A stretch of DNA of 41,762 bases from Verrucomicrobiia bacterium (lineage in GTDB: Bacteria > Omnitrophota > Omnitrophia > Omnitrophales > Aquincolibacteriaceae): assembly GCA_035495615.1 (NCBI GenBank), contig DATJFP010000088.1, positions 1 through 41,762 on the forward strand, given 5' to 3'. Shown one piece after another: positions 16,901 through 25,000 of the stretch. The notes under the pieces are model-generated. The model searched no databases, was not told the DNA's origin, and saw only the letters and a program-made list of their open reading frames with translations. Both the position numbers and the translations under genes were made by a program. Each line of letters starts with the position of its first letter. Positions within the stretch are counted from its first letter, which is position 1.

Positions 16901-18162
16901 ACCAGGCTCACGTCGTCCAGCATGCGCACGAGCTCGCGTTCTTCCGGCGTCCGCGCCAGCTTTTCGATGAGCCAGCCTTCCAGGACGTCGAGCTCCGAGA
17001 AGAGCTCCGTGGAATCGACTTCCGAGCGCAGGATGACCGCGCCGAGCTGCTTCAGGTAATCGGGATAATCTTTGAGGGAAATGCCGCGGCTTGCAGCCCA
17101 ATCCCATACTTTTTCCGCGATGCCGCGCGCGGGCATGCCGCTTTCGAGATTGGCGAAAACTTCGACGAGGTTCTTTTCCTGGTCCTTGCCCGCGGCCTTG
17201 CGCAGGGCCTGCATCAGCTTTTCTTTCTGCTCGCGCGCCTTTTTCGGGGCAAACGCCTTTTCGAGGTCGCCCAGCACGAGGAGGCGCACCAGGTTCGGGA
17301 AGCGCACCTGCTCGAAGCGGTCGTTGAGGTCGATCTGGAGCTGGTTCTTCACCTGGCCGGAAAGGAATTGCAGGTACGCGGCCAGCTGGGGCGAAGACTC
17401 GCCGTTGTCGTAATCGCCGAACTTGCGGCGCTGCCGTTCCTTGATGAATTCGCGGAGTTCCGGAGAAAAGATGCGGGACTTGGCAAGCTCGGCATTCGCG
17501 TCCACGGGTTTGAGAAGCGCCTGAATCTCGTCCTGCAGGAAAATCAGCTCGCGGAAAGTTTTCAGGTTTTCGCGGTAAAGGTCCGCGTCTTCGGCGCCCT
17601 GGATCTGGACTTTCTCTTCCTGCGCTTCAAGGCCGGACTGTTTCTGCTTTTTGTAACGGTCCCACGCAAAAAGTTCGACGCCGTTCAATTCGCCTTTTTG
17701 CACGAGGTCCTGAACCATGGCCTCGTTGACTTCGGAATATTGCGGGAAAAATTCCAGGTATTCGGGATGAAGTTCGTCGATGCTGCCTTCGAGCGAGACC
17801 AGCATCTTGCCGTCTTTGCCGGCCTGGTGCGACTCGATCCAGTTGAGCAGCCCGTTGATTTTCTGCTGCGCGTCGGGATTGGCGTGCGCGTCCTGGATGT
17901 GGAAGATGAACGGCTTTTCTGCTGAGGCCGCGGGCTGGTAATAATCTTTCAGGCTGCCGAGTTCCGCGGGAATCTGAACGGGGTCGAGCAGCTCACGGAT
18001 GCCTTCGAGATTGCCGACCTGCGGGAGCGCGACCGACTGCGCGTAAAGCAGACCGTTTCCGGACACAGTGGTGGCGCTGAAGAAGAAAACAACCGCGAGG
18101 CTCGTCCAGCGGTTGATTTTTTTCGTCAGGCTCGGTGTTACCCACGGCGTCTTTGGCGTCAT
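4942..18162 (-). CDS. Giant secreted multi-domain protein 1 (4,406 aa), ELR-punctuated
   Basis: One uninterrupted frame. In order: signal peptide (about 1-42, hydrophobic SLAVVFFFSATTV then LLYA/QS). HIQDAH domain (about 46-620) with HIQDAH at 88-93, SLEGSID at 123-129 and GGFH at 508-511. Decayed sugar-nucleotidyltransferase plus beta-helix (about 795-1470). Membrane helix 1587-1609. Large unrecognised domain (about 1760-2230). Beta-sandwich (about 2256-2395). Membrane helix 2408-2427. Second beta-sandwich (about 2585-2735). Helical region, then a ROK-kinase-like domain (about 3110-3600) and unrecognised C-terminal domains. ELR motifs start at residues 794, 1471, 2396, 2958, 3794, 3911 and 4075, mostly at domain borders and often next to Ala/Pro-rich linkers. 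The ATG at 18160-18162 is preceded by GAGG six bases upstream. The N-terminus implies export; overall function is unknown. It could be a polyprotein cut into enzymes or a surface scaffold. Confidence 0.93.
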   Translation of the reverse strand: MTPKTPWVTPSLTKKINRWTSLAVVFFFSATTVSGNGLLYAQSVALPQVGNLEGIRELLDPVQIPAELGSLKDYYQPAASAEKPFIFHIQDAHANPDAQQKINGLLNWIESHQAGKDGKMLVSLEGSIDELHPEYLEFFPQYSEVNEAMVQDLVQKGELNGVELFAWDRYKKQKQSGLEAQEEKVQIQGAEDADLYRENLKTFRELIFLQDEIQALLKPVDANAELAKSRIFSPELREFIKERQRRKFGDYDNGESSPQLAAYLQFLSGQVKNQLQIDLNDRFEQVRFPNLVRLLVLGDLEKAFAPKKAREQKEKLMQALRKAAGKDQEKNLVEVFANLESGMPARGIAEKVWDWAASRGISLKDYPDYLKQLGAVILRSEVDSTELFSELDVLEGWLIEKLARTPEERELVRMLDDVSLVEKLLSLKWTADDQAKYQERQKEILDSVFGKRLPELAGKSETETDRKALQKRIDQALSFYEGARKRDEILLQNTLKNASNGAAVLVTGGFHTEGLVRLMKEKNIGYAVIQPKILKTDGGELYHKVLREETSDVSSYFETPTLNRQEAVFFKSLVESGAPNLWEKYQIPHAEIGAKVAEAANRHPILSGVLSAQSEVTGNASRIQFKVNPSRGESKEGPAAFDEQGVMIAPVTSTAQDFNRLYAPVAASRRPASARAQTAAVVEVRPAGTQLVTGTPAATPFPLDRLFNLRDQINKEAALISQTGNPTQAAQNLLNEAEGFIPSARALIADRPLGKNREAFQAELDELIRARDKLATMINPEEPVAAAPVSGRAELRTLEQNVEYIRELLNPASNFWPYDIEIISNTSEDERALREEEVKALTRGKVGPSGKPVQVLSIIEQWNKVKEPGKGGAGNLLGTINIYNEAKAAIGIGINADGKFTDNTGTVVRIRHTLNGGRAKRMNGLNQTEHSSRGSSSVFGDLLTRTDTATPAARPLTLFALVLATHAPLGISNDGSYIDDVYAGQVMVPSADVLHQQGNGALLVKFAQELQGDNAVTERNLKDLGLYEADAAGRILVSLPKGTFKAAGGATAVDAAKTWLGSHRGLYSLGSHRVAGKLVNALAEFYASTLSGPKNINREPPEFIKPMALLLRGIEADTTAASEIAAINPAAVSEENISRVFSLLPGLQADLDAALREAEKLGDAGKIQDKKEAETAKYREVVRFYLTYNKQLGPNWLGVYDFGADSYWDRYRRPLEYANSNFLLLARYGTKIELNDQGSLVDDNGAAVTAAPAATTRQVEQAIHYATLRNIVHPITNTYIGKVYVDNEGRIAGTFEITFDDVQNGITIDGVYIKGSIIRNSRLFGSSRVISSLVQNSSAELQAENSFVHGSLAKTYTVKNGLVYNALTDQDVTVAAGYSYLGIQRPQLPADKGHQIVLNMPFTYNGQDLHAVPFNDAKHGPNFAPGYSDTQLAGITYEEINRMSENSSKSINEAARQKLWTEIASRLGRPELRAEEPAKKPGIKTVDELVKAVAAALKSATPPLLTPEEEPEFLKNPEAFLRRKPAIAEKIFTVPLQVGTDTVRVRDTLPNLIARLKSPSTAVKSTRRTSAAADASALTPTPKGSRTLAVVLAAGFLIVVTGIVGYVAFRSPRAPEKAPETGIVETAPVQPPKKAQEDRARAFDVAKQNLGTLKNYISDYLAQMGYAIVQRKWLDDFAPYYLSPSVPAPEIPANARTPVDRPLWEFEREVRANISQWVREGKLHPIPVEDIGRPVIPAPEPRIELPVKPAEPAVKAGDEKARKAISTEFARAQAQFFKEGAGLVRVNFLTLDSKFENALLPVDLVERGAQRMHSQPLAVAAWAQILADMYEGDIPSTVENPLDELEKVTKFRLAWQKLHGSAWFQITQNDRRHLVARIDPDRKVTGIEDINADFGMTFPTVGALLGGKANPKNKGTEAQADRIIAMNIKLIQGFQPIYKELLVPATGRLAGDYNPRTKRQDKTRQKDRAVEDFEYMALVVAAGYAPPSAFTGAKLMHRDYTDKAGNTYRVWQPYDGGAFQIGYNNTIGLSHRYRPYRILMGNSGAAFIDLANRNPRQSYFPGAAYIEVGRYGGKLGHPDLAEATGINPRYLVPGYAGGFFNFGFVVEDFGTRIVPLKLGNESRGGLYNEAYLLGTTTNEIRVVDVYSMPVIAPGVITAGNRYDMADDKTNDTLAALRLPALGMPDAIKTLDTLFAPASLGIDENPAQSPQVKGELAETPTPVVPSKKTPEPKVKEPVIRDQDNLVKQASRVGIFTQADSFPGNKAEKNETNGVRVQYAVGAKNDFSGLVLAYKGLDINGSKSLTLAFGTEGIVPEKVTVRIKAGGVTYVLKRTDTEDNGATPVKTGGVYEFPLDTTFTAAKNDLVTEVTVSITAPGAGTKTEGAFDVRLYLTPKSELRVDEDRSRILYYGLGIAAVLIMGGVAAFVATRGVNEAPKKADRETVRPRIVQPEKPLVQPQAPAPADKEEALYKEAAAKSPDAVRDYLRGFLQRKGYAVADEGWLNGMVPWYFAAPVRPFTDLTTEFSDENLAKLAAQGRLSRIADKPPVVEAPKGEEKPVTPAVVVPAEKKLVAAVIPPGQINLVERSVNKGEGFTVDVPNAGANAVTRQDGVVTLKFDLAGAPVKSFSGVVLKFDGAFNLPESKSISLIFGGEEGQVFPSAEDVRVKIKAPGEEAVVLRTAAPAITAGGTVEFTTPASVIPARRGISEITIEVATVPGMPVAQGQFNLAGIALVPKGAGTVAGVPAPAGGIGVFKVNLPAEYHPYTIDKVLSPRGPISREAVDTLLQTLERRFRAQFPQESRLNPRDRRFIKAVADFFRLTQESPLPAGTRGRTPALTFDDTLNFERIAEALGSRRRDVFLWGMVRWLAREHAEALGPNNLKVDAKGKDIEAAQPVTQGDLSNFAEIIRSLIEGKRVIINGRPSDRYKTLADFLDDKFRMTATRPIPAAPVVPAAPKPELRVQGDRPGIPHNLSEGPLAVTALAREYHQLAASAPGSVNTVTVVAEVDGQKRILNIPVAKGESPDVVLEYLKASIFNVFVVTGPAAIQIYGPAELAAPITAVREALLNTPKGYSVVLDVLKSLHNIPAAQTYPIEVLIGQPVPAVPPVEPVVAGEALRAKLASIQSIQGLAVGFDVGGTDAKIVIMDETSTQPILTKVYEWETKPADLTDASEFPQVFVKLIEFAVAAASVLKSPGNDGLKGKAQQLLKNPEAKLAELNAFIEEAKKTVTVQAPASVGISFPDVIANNEVLGGMTSKTAALRKKYDPQGRDSAGYRQEFNAYIKPLAARVSEGLQSTFGLKAPVPTGITNDGNVGSLWAAALLQQGSIFNIAGGTSLGGGYVAANGSFPTRLYELGYLVAFIGDTGHKHRTYDIFGTGQQLFSQDAVFELAIQKGLVIEGVPLTQYPKNKEAETLRKIQAMYDEAGTPEPERTKIREIFETIGEYLAIIVATSGGGKLADEFLKLILFGRPVSGTTGQIVMDRARAVLATFPEYASLDLKRASEVAREASLPADIIAGADKLAQAIGTIYVGTAERVRAVEDMQGRLSRAVQAYVTTPGSETFQALHEIIEAFAGLYGPEAVFEAARARKLDELGGFDRRIVQRAAVSTEGAVENFPAPRAARNKIADIITANVTGNPVSFPQGLAGFPEALFYTEASAAEFARLLGVRALEQDLPKVVAAATNKDITEALVDLAEAIDAHRALLTSPTVTPYEAKRAALALRGLPGIFENFPKYVQALSLSPRTPAQPSAQTVDIGQRMQDLVRRFGLRIEGTPEFYRFAGLVQQALEEIRKSELRTELLENDRVEARFDQAHVALTVNTIDTEEHRVTLTLETLAEPVVIYDNTDNLELPVARLEPGVPQRVTVNEGVTLYVNGKEETPLEIGYIHEANPGYPTVDVISPAGLIRNGRAELRVTDVVNPDEGYQEIIADLIRAAFSRQDEELVVSGGTASEVADYRLNPNRRLAVAKAETPVRFQQEINRLVGSGGLISTTTSVSAVNAGNIDTFLTRPAKLLLVEIGGELIYINGQRERLAAELASSRHESSAEMTAYYQGKGFPPTVYGIVAQALKDVLRGELRYAEARPRTPAVVNQSPVRRLSDVLFKGPEVSTRAAQQAVRPVIQDYRNRNEKLPAAAAEVAENVTETIYGKAEALSKELGIGVEEALALVVDQLVVEDVTNAAKFDLAMRAAREELGPDLADDLFKTGLQPLHLAPRVRTAAELKDEQNQLLIAFKMIQAPQDKLTVYYAPASPDKAGEDLSQADLDAIKTQIAGQVTRLGGNPKAVIQNLTLKKVDDQTNLGALRTSMINTVVKGRYASNQPAVLDTDPRFLQAIPVITTGAGRYLGRIMLREELNLSRALILMPAVDIGQDVVDMLTSLESKGYSRADISSRLSRFAQVLQKIAAAA
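7360..8840 (-). other. Domain: ROK-family sugar-kinase-like
   Basis: Residues about 3110-3600. GFDVGGTDAKIVIMD (about 3131-3145) is the phosphate-1 loop of ROK kinases. ITNDGNVGSLWAA (about 3305-3317) carries the catalytic Asp in the ND-N context. AGGTSLGGGYV follows as the adenosine-side glycine motif. The cysteine-rich zinc motif (CxCGxxGC) usual in ROK proteins is absent, and the segment after the glycine motif is long. Could still phosphorylate a sugar or could be a relic. Confidence 0.7.
9940..13411 (-). repeat. Internal duplication: transmembrane helix + WL-P-Y module + beta-sandwich, two copies
   Basis: Copy 1: membrane helix at residues 1587-1609, then GYAIVQRKWLDDFAPYYL (about 1660-1680), and later a beta-sandwich containing GLVLAYKGLDINGSKSLTL (about 2256-2395). 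Copy 2: helix 2408-2427, then GYAVADEGWLNGMVPWYF (about 2490-2510), and a matching beta-sandwich with GVVLKFDGAFNLPESKSISL (about 2585-2735). Copy 1 has an extra ~450-residue domain between its parts. The beta-sandwiches look like carbohydrate-binding modules but no family is recognised. Confidence 0.65.
13753..15783 (-). other. Domain: decayed sugar-nucleotidyltransferase fold with left-handed beta-helix
   Basis: Residues about 794-1470, bounded by two ELR motifs. GKGGAGNLLGTINIYNEAK and the block around HTLNGGRAKRMNG (near residue 911) resemble the start of an NDP-sugar pyrophosphorylase. There a GxGTRLxPL loop would be expected, but here it is replaced. Residues about 1303-1350 show hexapeptide-like turns (IDGVYIKGSIIRNSRLFGSS) of a beta-helix, as in GlmU or AGPase C-termini. 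Probably catalytically dead or changed in specificity. Confidence 0.5.
16300..18030 (-). other. Domain: HIQDAH / TraB-ChaN-like exported domain of giant protein 1
   Basis: Residues about 46-620. HIQDAHANPDAQ (88-99), LVSLEGSID (121-129) and VLVTGGFHTEGL (about 504-515) are spaced as in the TraB/ChaN/erythromycin-esterase group. Those pair an early His/Glu motif, a middle Glu and a late GxxH. The resemblance is by motif order only and the long charged helical middle is an insertion relative to them. Directly after the signal peptide, so it should be outside the cytoplasm. Confidence 0.5.
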
Positions 18163-18249
18163 AGAGATCCTCGTTTCGATAGATTTTTAATCATTAAATA
18201 CTTTTAGTAAGCTTGGAGAGAGAGGGCTGCCCTTTTAAGATGCTTAAAA

Positions 18250-18276
18250 TTTATATCTCTCCTCACCCCTTGTCAA
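18250..18276 (-). promoter_or_regulatory. Candidate promoter of giant gene 1
   Basis: The minus strand shows a perfect TTGACA (18271-18276) and TATAAA (18250-18255), with a 15-bp spacer that is shorter than the ideal 17. It sits 88 bp upstream of the giant gene 1 start and after the terminator of giant gene 2, so the two giant genes are probably separate transcripts. The rest of the 250-bp gap (18163-18412) is AT-rich with no other feature seen. Confidence 0.55.
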
Positions 18277-18361
18277 TTTGTTGCTAATTGTGATATGGCA
18301 AGAACTAACACCCCTGAACTCGGGCTAATAAACACGTTAGAAAAGTTCTTGTAAATCCCTC

Positions 18362-18407
18362 AAAAAAAAGACACTTGGAGACAGGCCCGAAGACCTGGCT
18401 CCAAGTG
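18362..18407 (-). terminator. Intrinsic terminator of giant gene 2 (palindrome family copy C)
   Basis: On the minus strand a 14-bp stem with one mismatch (plus-strand arms 18372-18385 CACTTGGAGACAGG and 18394-18407 CCTGGCTCCAAGTG, 8-base loop) is followed by TC and eight T (18362-18369). It lies six bases past the stop at 18413. Its inner part (GGAGACAG...GACCTGGCTCC) is a diverged copy of the GGGGACAG palindromes at 3697 and 4901, here combined with a T-run. Confidence 0.93.
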
Positions 18408-18412
18408 CCCGA

Positions 18413-19080
18413 TTAGGCCGATTCCAGCACGCGCGCTTCGGCGCGGATCGCGGTTTCGACCGCTTCCATGAGGTCGATCGCCTGCGTGTTCACATTGGCC
18501 ACGCTCACCTGCTCGTCGCCGGCCACCACGATCTCGCCTTCCGACAGCGGCGCAGCGCTGAGCAGCGCGGCCTTGAGGTTCGCGGACTCAGTGACCGCGC
18601 CCGTGATGAGCTGCGTGATGCGCGTGACTTTGCCGAACTCGCGGGTCAGCTCGTCGGCCTGGACGACCTTGGCGACGAAGGCATCGAGCGAAGTCACATC
18701 CGCGTACAGCGGCACTTCGAGCTGCGCGTTGGCGGTATCGAGCTGTGTCAGCATTTCGCGTTCGGCGGCGCCCACCGCGGCATTCGCGTAGATGACCAGT
18801 TTCACGTTCGGGCCGAGTTTGGCCAGCATGCTTTCGATGAACGTCTTGTCATAGCCCGCCTTGTATTCCACGATGTAACGGCCCGCGGCTCCGGCCTTCG
18901 CGGTCACGCCGACGGAGGCGGCCAGATCAGCAATGGCTTCGCCGAGCACGCGGTCGAGCGTGTGCTCGACGCCGGTCGCATCGGCGGCGGTAATCTTGTC
19001 GAGGAGCGCGGCAAAGCGCGCTTCGGAAGGCGCGCCCACGGCTTCCACCATCTGTTCGCGGACTCCGGGCGCTTCTTTGA
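18413..19080 (-). other. C-terminal domain of giant protein 2, unrecognised
   Basis: Follows the linker variant RAELKEAPG. About 220 residues, alternating helix and strand (VKLVIYANAAVGAAEREML, LEVPLYADVTSLDAFV, GEIVVAGDEQVSVANVNTQA), which suggests a Rossmann-like alpha/beta fold. No catalytic motif is recognised. As the last domain it may be a sorting or anchoring domain; this is inference. Confidence 0.4.
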
Positions 19081-22000
19081 GTTCCGCGCGCGGGGCTTCG
19101 GGCTTCACGATTTCCTGGGCGACGGGCTGCGGCGGAACCTGGACTTCCGGACGCGGCGCCGCGGGAGCCTCACGCAGTTCGGCCGGGCCGGGCTTCAGTT
19201 CCGTGGGCAGCTGTCCCGCGGGCATGGTCGCCGACGCGGAAACCGGCGCCGGAAGCTGCCGCTTGATCTTGTCCGTATCCAGCCATACCAGACGTCCCGT
19301 GTCCTGGAGGAAAATCACTTTCTTGTCGTCGTCCTTGTTCACGTCCACGTCCCAGGCCAGCTGCAGCACTTCGAGCACCTTGGCGTAGTTTTCCTGGAAC
19401 TGCTTTTCGATGCCGTCTTCGGCGACTTCCGACGGCTTCATGCCGCGTTCGCCGCCTTCTTCCTTGGGGCGCGTGTCGCGCGGGAACCGGCGGTCGAAAC
19501 GCGTCCGGCCGTCGCGCATGAGAATCGTTTCGAACATGTCCGTCTGCCGCAGGACCTGGCGGTCCACGCCGAACGCGGTCAGGTCCAGCACCAGGATGCT
19601 CACTTCGCTGCCGTCGATCTCGCGGTAGCCGTGGCGCTCTTCTTCGCGCGTCGCGTGCTTGTCCGCGGGAACCGTGACCTTCTGGCCCGCGCGCAGGTTT
19701 TCGATGTTCCGGCGCTGGGATTCGAGGTCGTAAATCGCGGGGCCGCGGATGGCGGTCACGCCGTCGACAAGGCGCATGCCTTTGGGATGCAGGTACGCGT
19801 CCGAGCTGTCCTGGTCGACGCGTTTTGTTCCGAGCCTTCTTCTGAGCCGTTCGACGACCTGATGCGTAAGCGTGGATTTGCCCGTGGACGAGAGCCCGTA
19901 CAGGCCCACGACCAGCAGATGAGGCCCGGAGGCCGCGAGCTTGCTCTGGTGCTTCAACAAAATCCGTTCGACGAGCCATTCGATGTAAGGCTCGTTGGTA
20001 ATGGCCGCTTTCTGCGAGGTCAGCTCGCCCATCTGCGCATGGATGGCGCGGATTTCATCCAGAAGAGGCTGGGCATCCGGCTGAGCGCCTTCGGCCGAAG
20101 GAGGCGCCGCGCGCAGCACGACAAGCCGGGCCCGGGCGTCCTGCAGTTTTTCCTGCCAGGCCTCGAGCTCGCGCTCAATGCGGTCGAGCGATTCCTGTTC
20201 TTCGGTTCTCAAGGCGCGGGGCTGTTCCGCCTGCGGCATTTCCCGGAACGGCAGGAAAGCGCCCAGGTCCTGCGGCATGAGGACTTCGTGATGCACCTCG
20301 GCGCCGCCCTCGTCTTTTTCCGTGTATTCGAGATTGAAAACATATTGCGGCGAGGCGTCGAGATTGGCCGCCTGCTTCCGGGCCGCGTCGGCGAGGATGC
20401 CCTCCGCGATCGGCGCGGGATGGTCCGCCAGGTATTTCTTCAGGTCTTCGGCAATGCGCGCGCCGCGCGTGCCCCAGGCCACGTTCTTGTATTCGAATTC
20501 GAAGAGGTACGCGTAGTACATCAGGAAGTCACGGCCGTTATTGATGGACGCGACGAGCTTGGCTTTGTCGATGCGCGCGATGCGCCGGTAAATGGCCTGC
20601 TTGAAGCTGCCCACCGGGTCCATGCTGCTGCGGTAATCCCACAGGACGCGGTACAGGTAATTGATGTTCTCATGCTCGGCGGCCCAATCCAGATAGAACA
20701 GGTCGAGCGCGGTCACGCCTTCGTTGGTGGCCTGCTGTCCCGAGAAATGCTGGGACATCATGCCGGCAAAGGCGTGGAGGCCGAGGCCCTGCACGAGCAG
20801 CCGGGCGTTCTGCGTGTAGGTGAAGACGAGCATTTCGGCCAGGAACGCGGGCTTGTCTTCCGGCGCGGCTTCGACCCATTTCTTCTGCCACACTTCCTTG
20901 GGCATGTGGATTTCGTACGTGCCGTCTTCGGCGAGCGTCGGGAAGAACAGGATGCCGGGATACTCCGCGCTGTCGGGCCGCGGGTAAAGGGAATTGCCCT
21001 TCAGGTCGTCGACCACGAACACGATCTTCTCCTGCTGCATCATCTGGCTGAGACCGTCGTAGATCTTGCCGATCTTGCGCTTGTCGATCCAGGCCTTGAC
21101 TTCGCGCGGCACGCTGTAGCGTTCGCCTTCCACGCCGTCTTCGTAGGTGTGATGCGTGATGTCGGTTCCCCGGCCTTTGTATTTTTCCAGCAGGCCGAAG
21201 CGCACGGGATCGAGATTGGGCGTGCTGGGCGCCTTCTTGAAGAAGAGTTCCCGTTCGAATTCCGCGGGCGCGGCCCGGATGACGCGCTTGCGGGCGCCCA
21301 TGTCCGCGCCTTCGCCGCGCGTCGTGGCTTCCCAGAGCTGATGGTAGAAGCTGCCCATGGTGGTGTCCGCGCGCAGGTCGTATTCGCGGTTGAGCCGCTG
21401 CAGGTAGAGCTCGTAATGCTGTTTCAGATGATCCCGGTGGTACTGCTTGTAGCCCTCGTTGTATTTGCCGTTCGGGCCCGGATGGTCTTCGGCCACGGCG
21501 TGGTCGAGGAACCACTGGTTCAGGTCGCTGATGCCGCTGCGTTTGTCCGGCGTAAGGTACATTTCCAGGAGCACGGACTGCTTGTGGCGCGTGATGCGGT
21601 CCGGCGAGCCGAGCAGACGTTCCGCGGTTTCCGCGACAATGAGCTGCGCGAGGAAATCCGGATTGTTCTGCTGCTGCTGCCAGGTCGCCTGCGGCAGGTG
21701 CACGAGCAGAATGGGATTTTTCTCGTACTCCCTGATCGCCGCCGCCAGCGCGGCCGCTTCTTCCCGCTGGCTCCTGCGGATCATCGTGATGAGCTGGGCT
21801 TTTTTCTCGTTGAGCGTCAGGTCGGTCACGATGTCGCCCGGCGCCCTCTCGTAGCCGTAGGTCACGAAGCTGAGAATGCCCATGGGATTCTTCGTGGGGT
21901 CCAGGCGCGGGTACAGGAATTCGTCGTGCACGAGATGCTCGTAGCCCATGCGCTTTGCCAAAGGTTTGATTATCTTTTCAAACGAATCCGAGCCCGGGCC

Positions 22001-25000
22001 TCTCTCGTCCGGTCCGAGCCGGTCCACCATGAACCGGATGCGGCCTTTCTTCAGGAGGAACAGCAGCCTTTCGCCGAACGTCGCGGGTTCCGGCAGATTT
22101 TCGCCGCCCTTGAGCATGGTGGCCAGCGCCTCGTCGTCGACCGGGAACACGCGCCGGATCCTTTCCATGACGGCCTCGCCGGTCGGATGCGCGTGAATGT
22201 CGATGACCGACGCGCGCCGCACCGGGTCCATCGTGTTGTACAGGCGGTCGCTCAAAGCCATGAGGAAGCGTTCTTCTTCACTGGTCAGGTCGGAAGAGCC
22301 CGGTGCCTTCTTGGTGAACACCTGGTACTGCAGGATCATGTCGCGCGGATCGGATTCGGACGTTTCATCGAACTCGCGCAGTTCCGCACGGGCTGCGGCG
22401 GCGGGCACGGCGGCCGCTTCGGCCGCGGGTTTGACTTCGGTCCGCGGCTTCGCTTCCGGGGCGCGGAGCTCGGGTTTCTTTTCATCCGGATTGGGCACGC
22501 GCACGAGCCTGTTTTCGTCCTGCAGCCACACGACCGCGCCGTCGCGGTGCCGGCGCGCCATGTCGAGGATCATGTGCCTCTTATAGAAGAGACCTTCCTG
22601 GATCTGCTTCATCGTGTAATCGCCGAGGATGTAAAGCTTGGAGTCGCCGCGCGTGCCGCCTTCTTCTTTTTTGCGCGCGTCGCGGTCGAGGCGGCGCAGG
22701 AGGCGCACGACGTCTTTCGCGAACGCAACGGGAACGATCATGCCGTTGTCGTTCACGGTTCTCAGGATGGACTGGTCCAAGCCAAAAACCGTGAGGTCCA
22801 TGAGCAGCCATTTCAGGCGGTCACCGCGGATCGTGCGCTGGCCCTGCAGGAATTTGTCGTCATGCGAATGCCCGCTCGGACGCGGCGCATGAGGGTCCAC
22901 TTTTGTCAGGATGGGCTGGCCGCTCACGAGATTGAGCAGGTCGCGGCCGCTGCCGGCGATGTTGTAAATGGGCTGTTCGGCGATGATCGTGAAACGTCCG
23001 CCGTCCGGCAGGCGCTCGTAGCGGATCGGCCCTTTCAGGTTCGCGTCGGAGCTGATGTAGCTGACCAGGTTGCCGAGAGGCTCGTTGGAACGGTCCACGT
23101 CGCCCTCCTCCTTGGCCAGGTGTTCCAGCAGGATGTCGGTCAGCGTGGTCTTGCCCGTGCCGCTCATGCCGTAAAGCGCGAGCAGGAAGGGCTGGATGTT
23201 GTGGTCCATGCGCATTCCCCGTGCCTGCGCGAGCAGCCAGTCGATGAACGGATGGCCTGAGGTTTCCGCGATCTCTTTGGCCGCGGTGTCGAGGCGCTTG
23301 TTCACGCCCTTGATCAGTTCGTTGAGGTCTTTGAGGCGGACTTCGTCGAGCTGGCGGATCTGATCCTTGAGCGCGGCAATGGGTTCCGCGTTTTCGGCAA
23401 CGCCCGCATCGAGCCTGCCGAGTTCCGCTTTTTTGCCGGCGATTTCAGCGACAACCCCCGCCTTTTCCTCGAGAAGCTTGGCGCGCCGGGCCTTAAAGTC
23501 GATCATGCTGTCCCGGGCATTCTGGATTCTGCGCTGCTCTTCCTCTTTCAGCGCGCGCAGCTGCAGCTCGGGCTCGACGTCTTCGGTTTCCATGATGCTG
23601 CCGATGCCTTCGGGCACATACACTTTCAGGCCTTCGAGCTCGTCGACCGGCGGCGAATACAGGTAGCGCTGGTTCTTACCGGAAATATGTTCGGCGATGG
23701 CCGGGTTCTTGGCCGCGGCATCTTCGAGCAGCGGGGCCAGGGCCTGGAGCCTCTTGTCCATCGGAATGTCCATAAGGCGTTCTTCGAACAGGTAAGCGTA
23801 ATAGACCAGCAGGTCTTCACCGGACCTGACCGCCAGCGCGAGCGCGTCCGGCTTGGCGCGGGTGATGTCGTTGAACATCTTGTAGATGAAGCGCTTGTAA
23901 TTGCCGATCACGTCCTTGCTGCTGCGGTAATTCCACAGGAAGTCGAACAGGTACCGGATGTTGCCCTCCGCCGCTTCGTGCTGGATCACGTACTGGTCGA
24001 GATCGTTGACCCAGTGGCTCCGGTGCTCCGGCATCGCGAAATGCAGGGCCTGGAAACCCGCCCATGCATTGCGCGACAGGCCTTCGACCCAGGGCAGGTA
24101 GTTGAGCACGTAGTTGTAGACGAGAACTTGCGCGAGGAAGGCCGGCGAGGCCTGGGCCTGCCGCCACGTCTCTTCGGTCATGTGCAGCTCGAGCTTGGAT
24201 TCCTGCGGCTTGTCCGGTTCCGCGTACGTCATGAAGAACAGGATCCCGGGCGTGCCCTCGGGAAGCTTCGCCGCGTCGGGCCGCGGATAAAAGGCCTGCG
24301 GCTTGCCCGCGACGCGGACGTCGTCGATCTTGAAATCCACGCGCTGCAGCGATTCCATGAACTTGTTGGTGAAATTTTCCCCGATGCCGTGCCGTTCGAT
24401 CCATTCCCGCACGTCGGCTTCGATCGGCTCCAGCCGTCCTTTGCCGCGGTACTCGGCTTCGAGCACGAGGCGGTCTTCGCGCGCCAGGTTCGGCGTATTC
24501 GGGGCCTTTCTCACGTCGATCTCCGAAAGCCGGAAGTCCGGCGTATCCGTCCTGCCGGGCAGGATCACGCCCTTGCGGCGCGCGGTCTGATCCAGCGCCT
24601 GGCGGAAATTCCACATGCTCGGGTCTTTGGTCGGCAGGTAGTCGCGGGCCAGCATCTCGAGGTATTCTTCGTTGCCATTTCTGAGGAACCACAGGTTGAT
24701 GTCCGAAATGCCCGCCTTGCGCGCCTCTTCGCTCAGGAGGAAGGATTCGAAAATCCCGCCCATGGCGTGCGGCGTGAGCAGTTCCGGCGATCCGATCAGT
24801 TCTTCGGAAGCTTCATGGATCACGATTTGCGCGAGGAAGTTGACGTTGCCTTTCATTTCTTCCCAGGTGCGCTTGGTCAGGTGCACGAAGATCGTGTCTT
24901 TGCCTTCGTCGTCCTTGCCTTCGTTGATGAAGCTGACGACGCCCATGGGATTGCGCTGTTCGTCGAAGCGCGGGTACATCCTCTCACGCAGGAGCGCCAT

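Noticed and set aside
24803-24817. HEASE as an active HExxH zinc protease
   Set aside because: The second histidine of HExxH is absent and the duplicated copy has lost the first, so protease activity is not supported; kept only as a module name.
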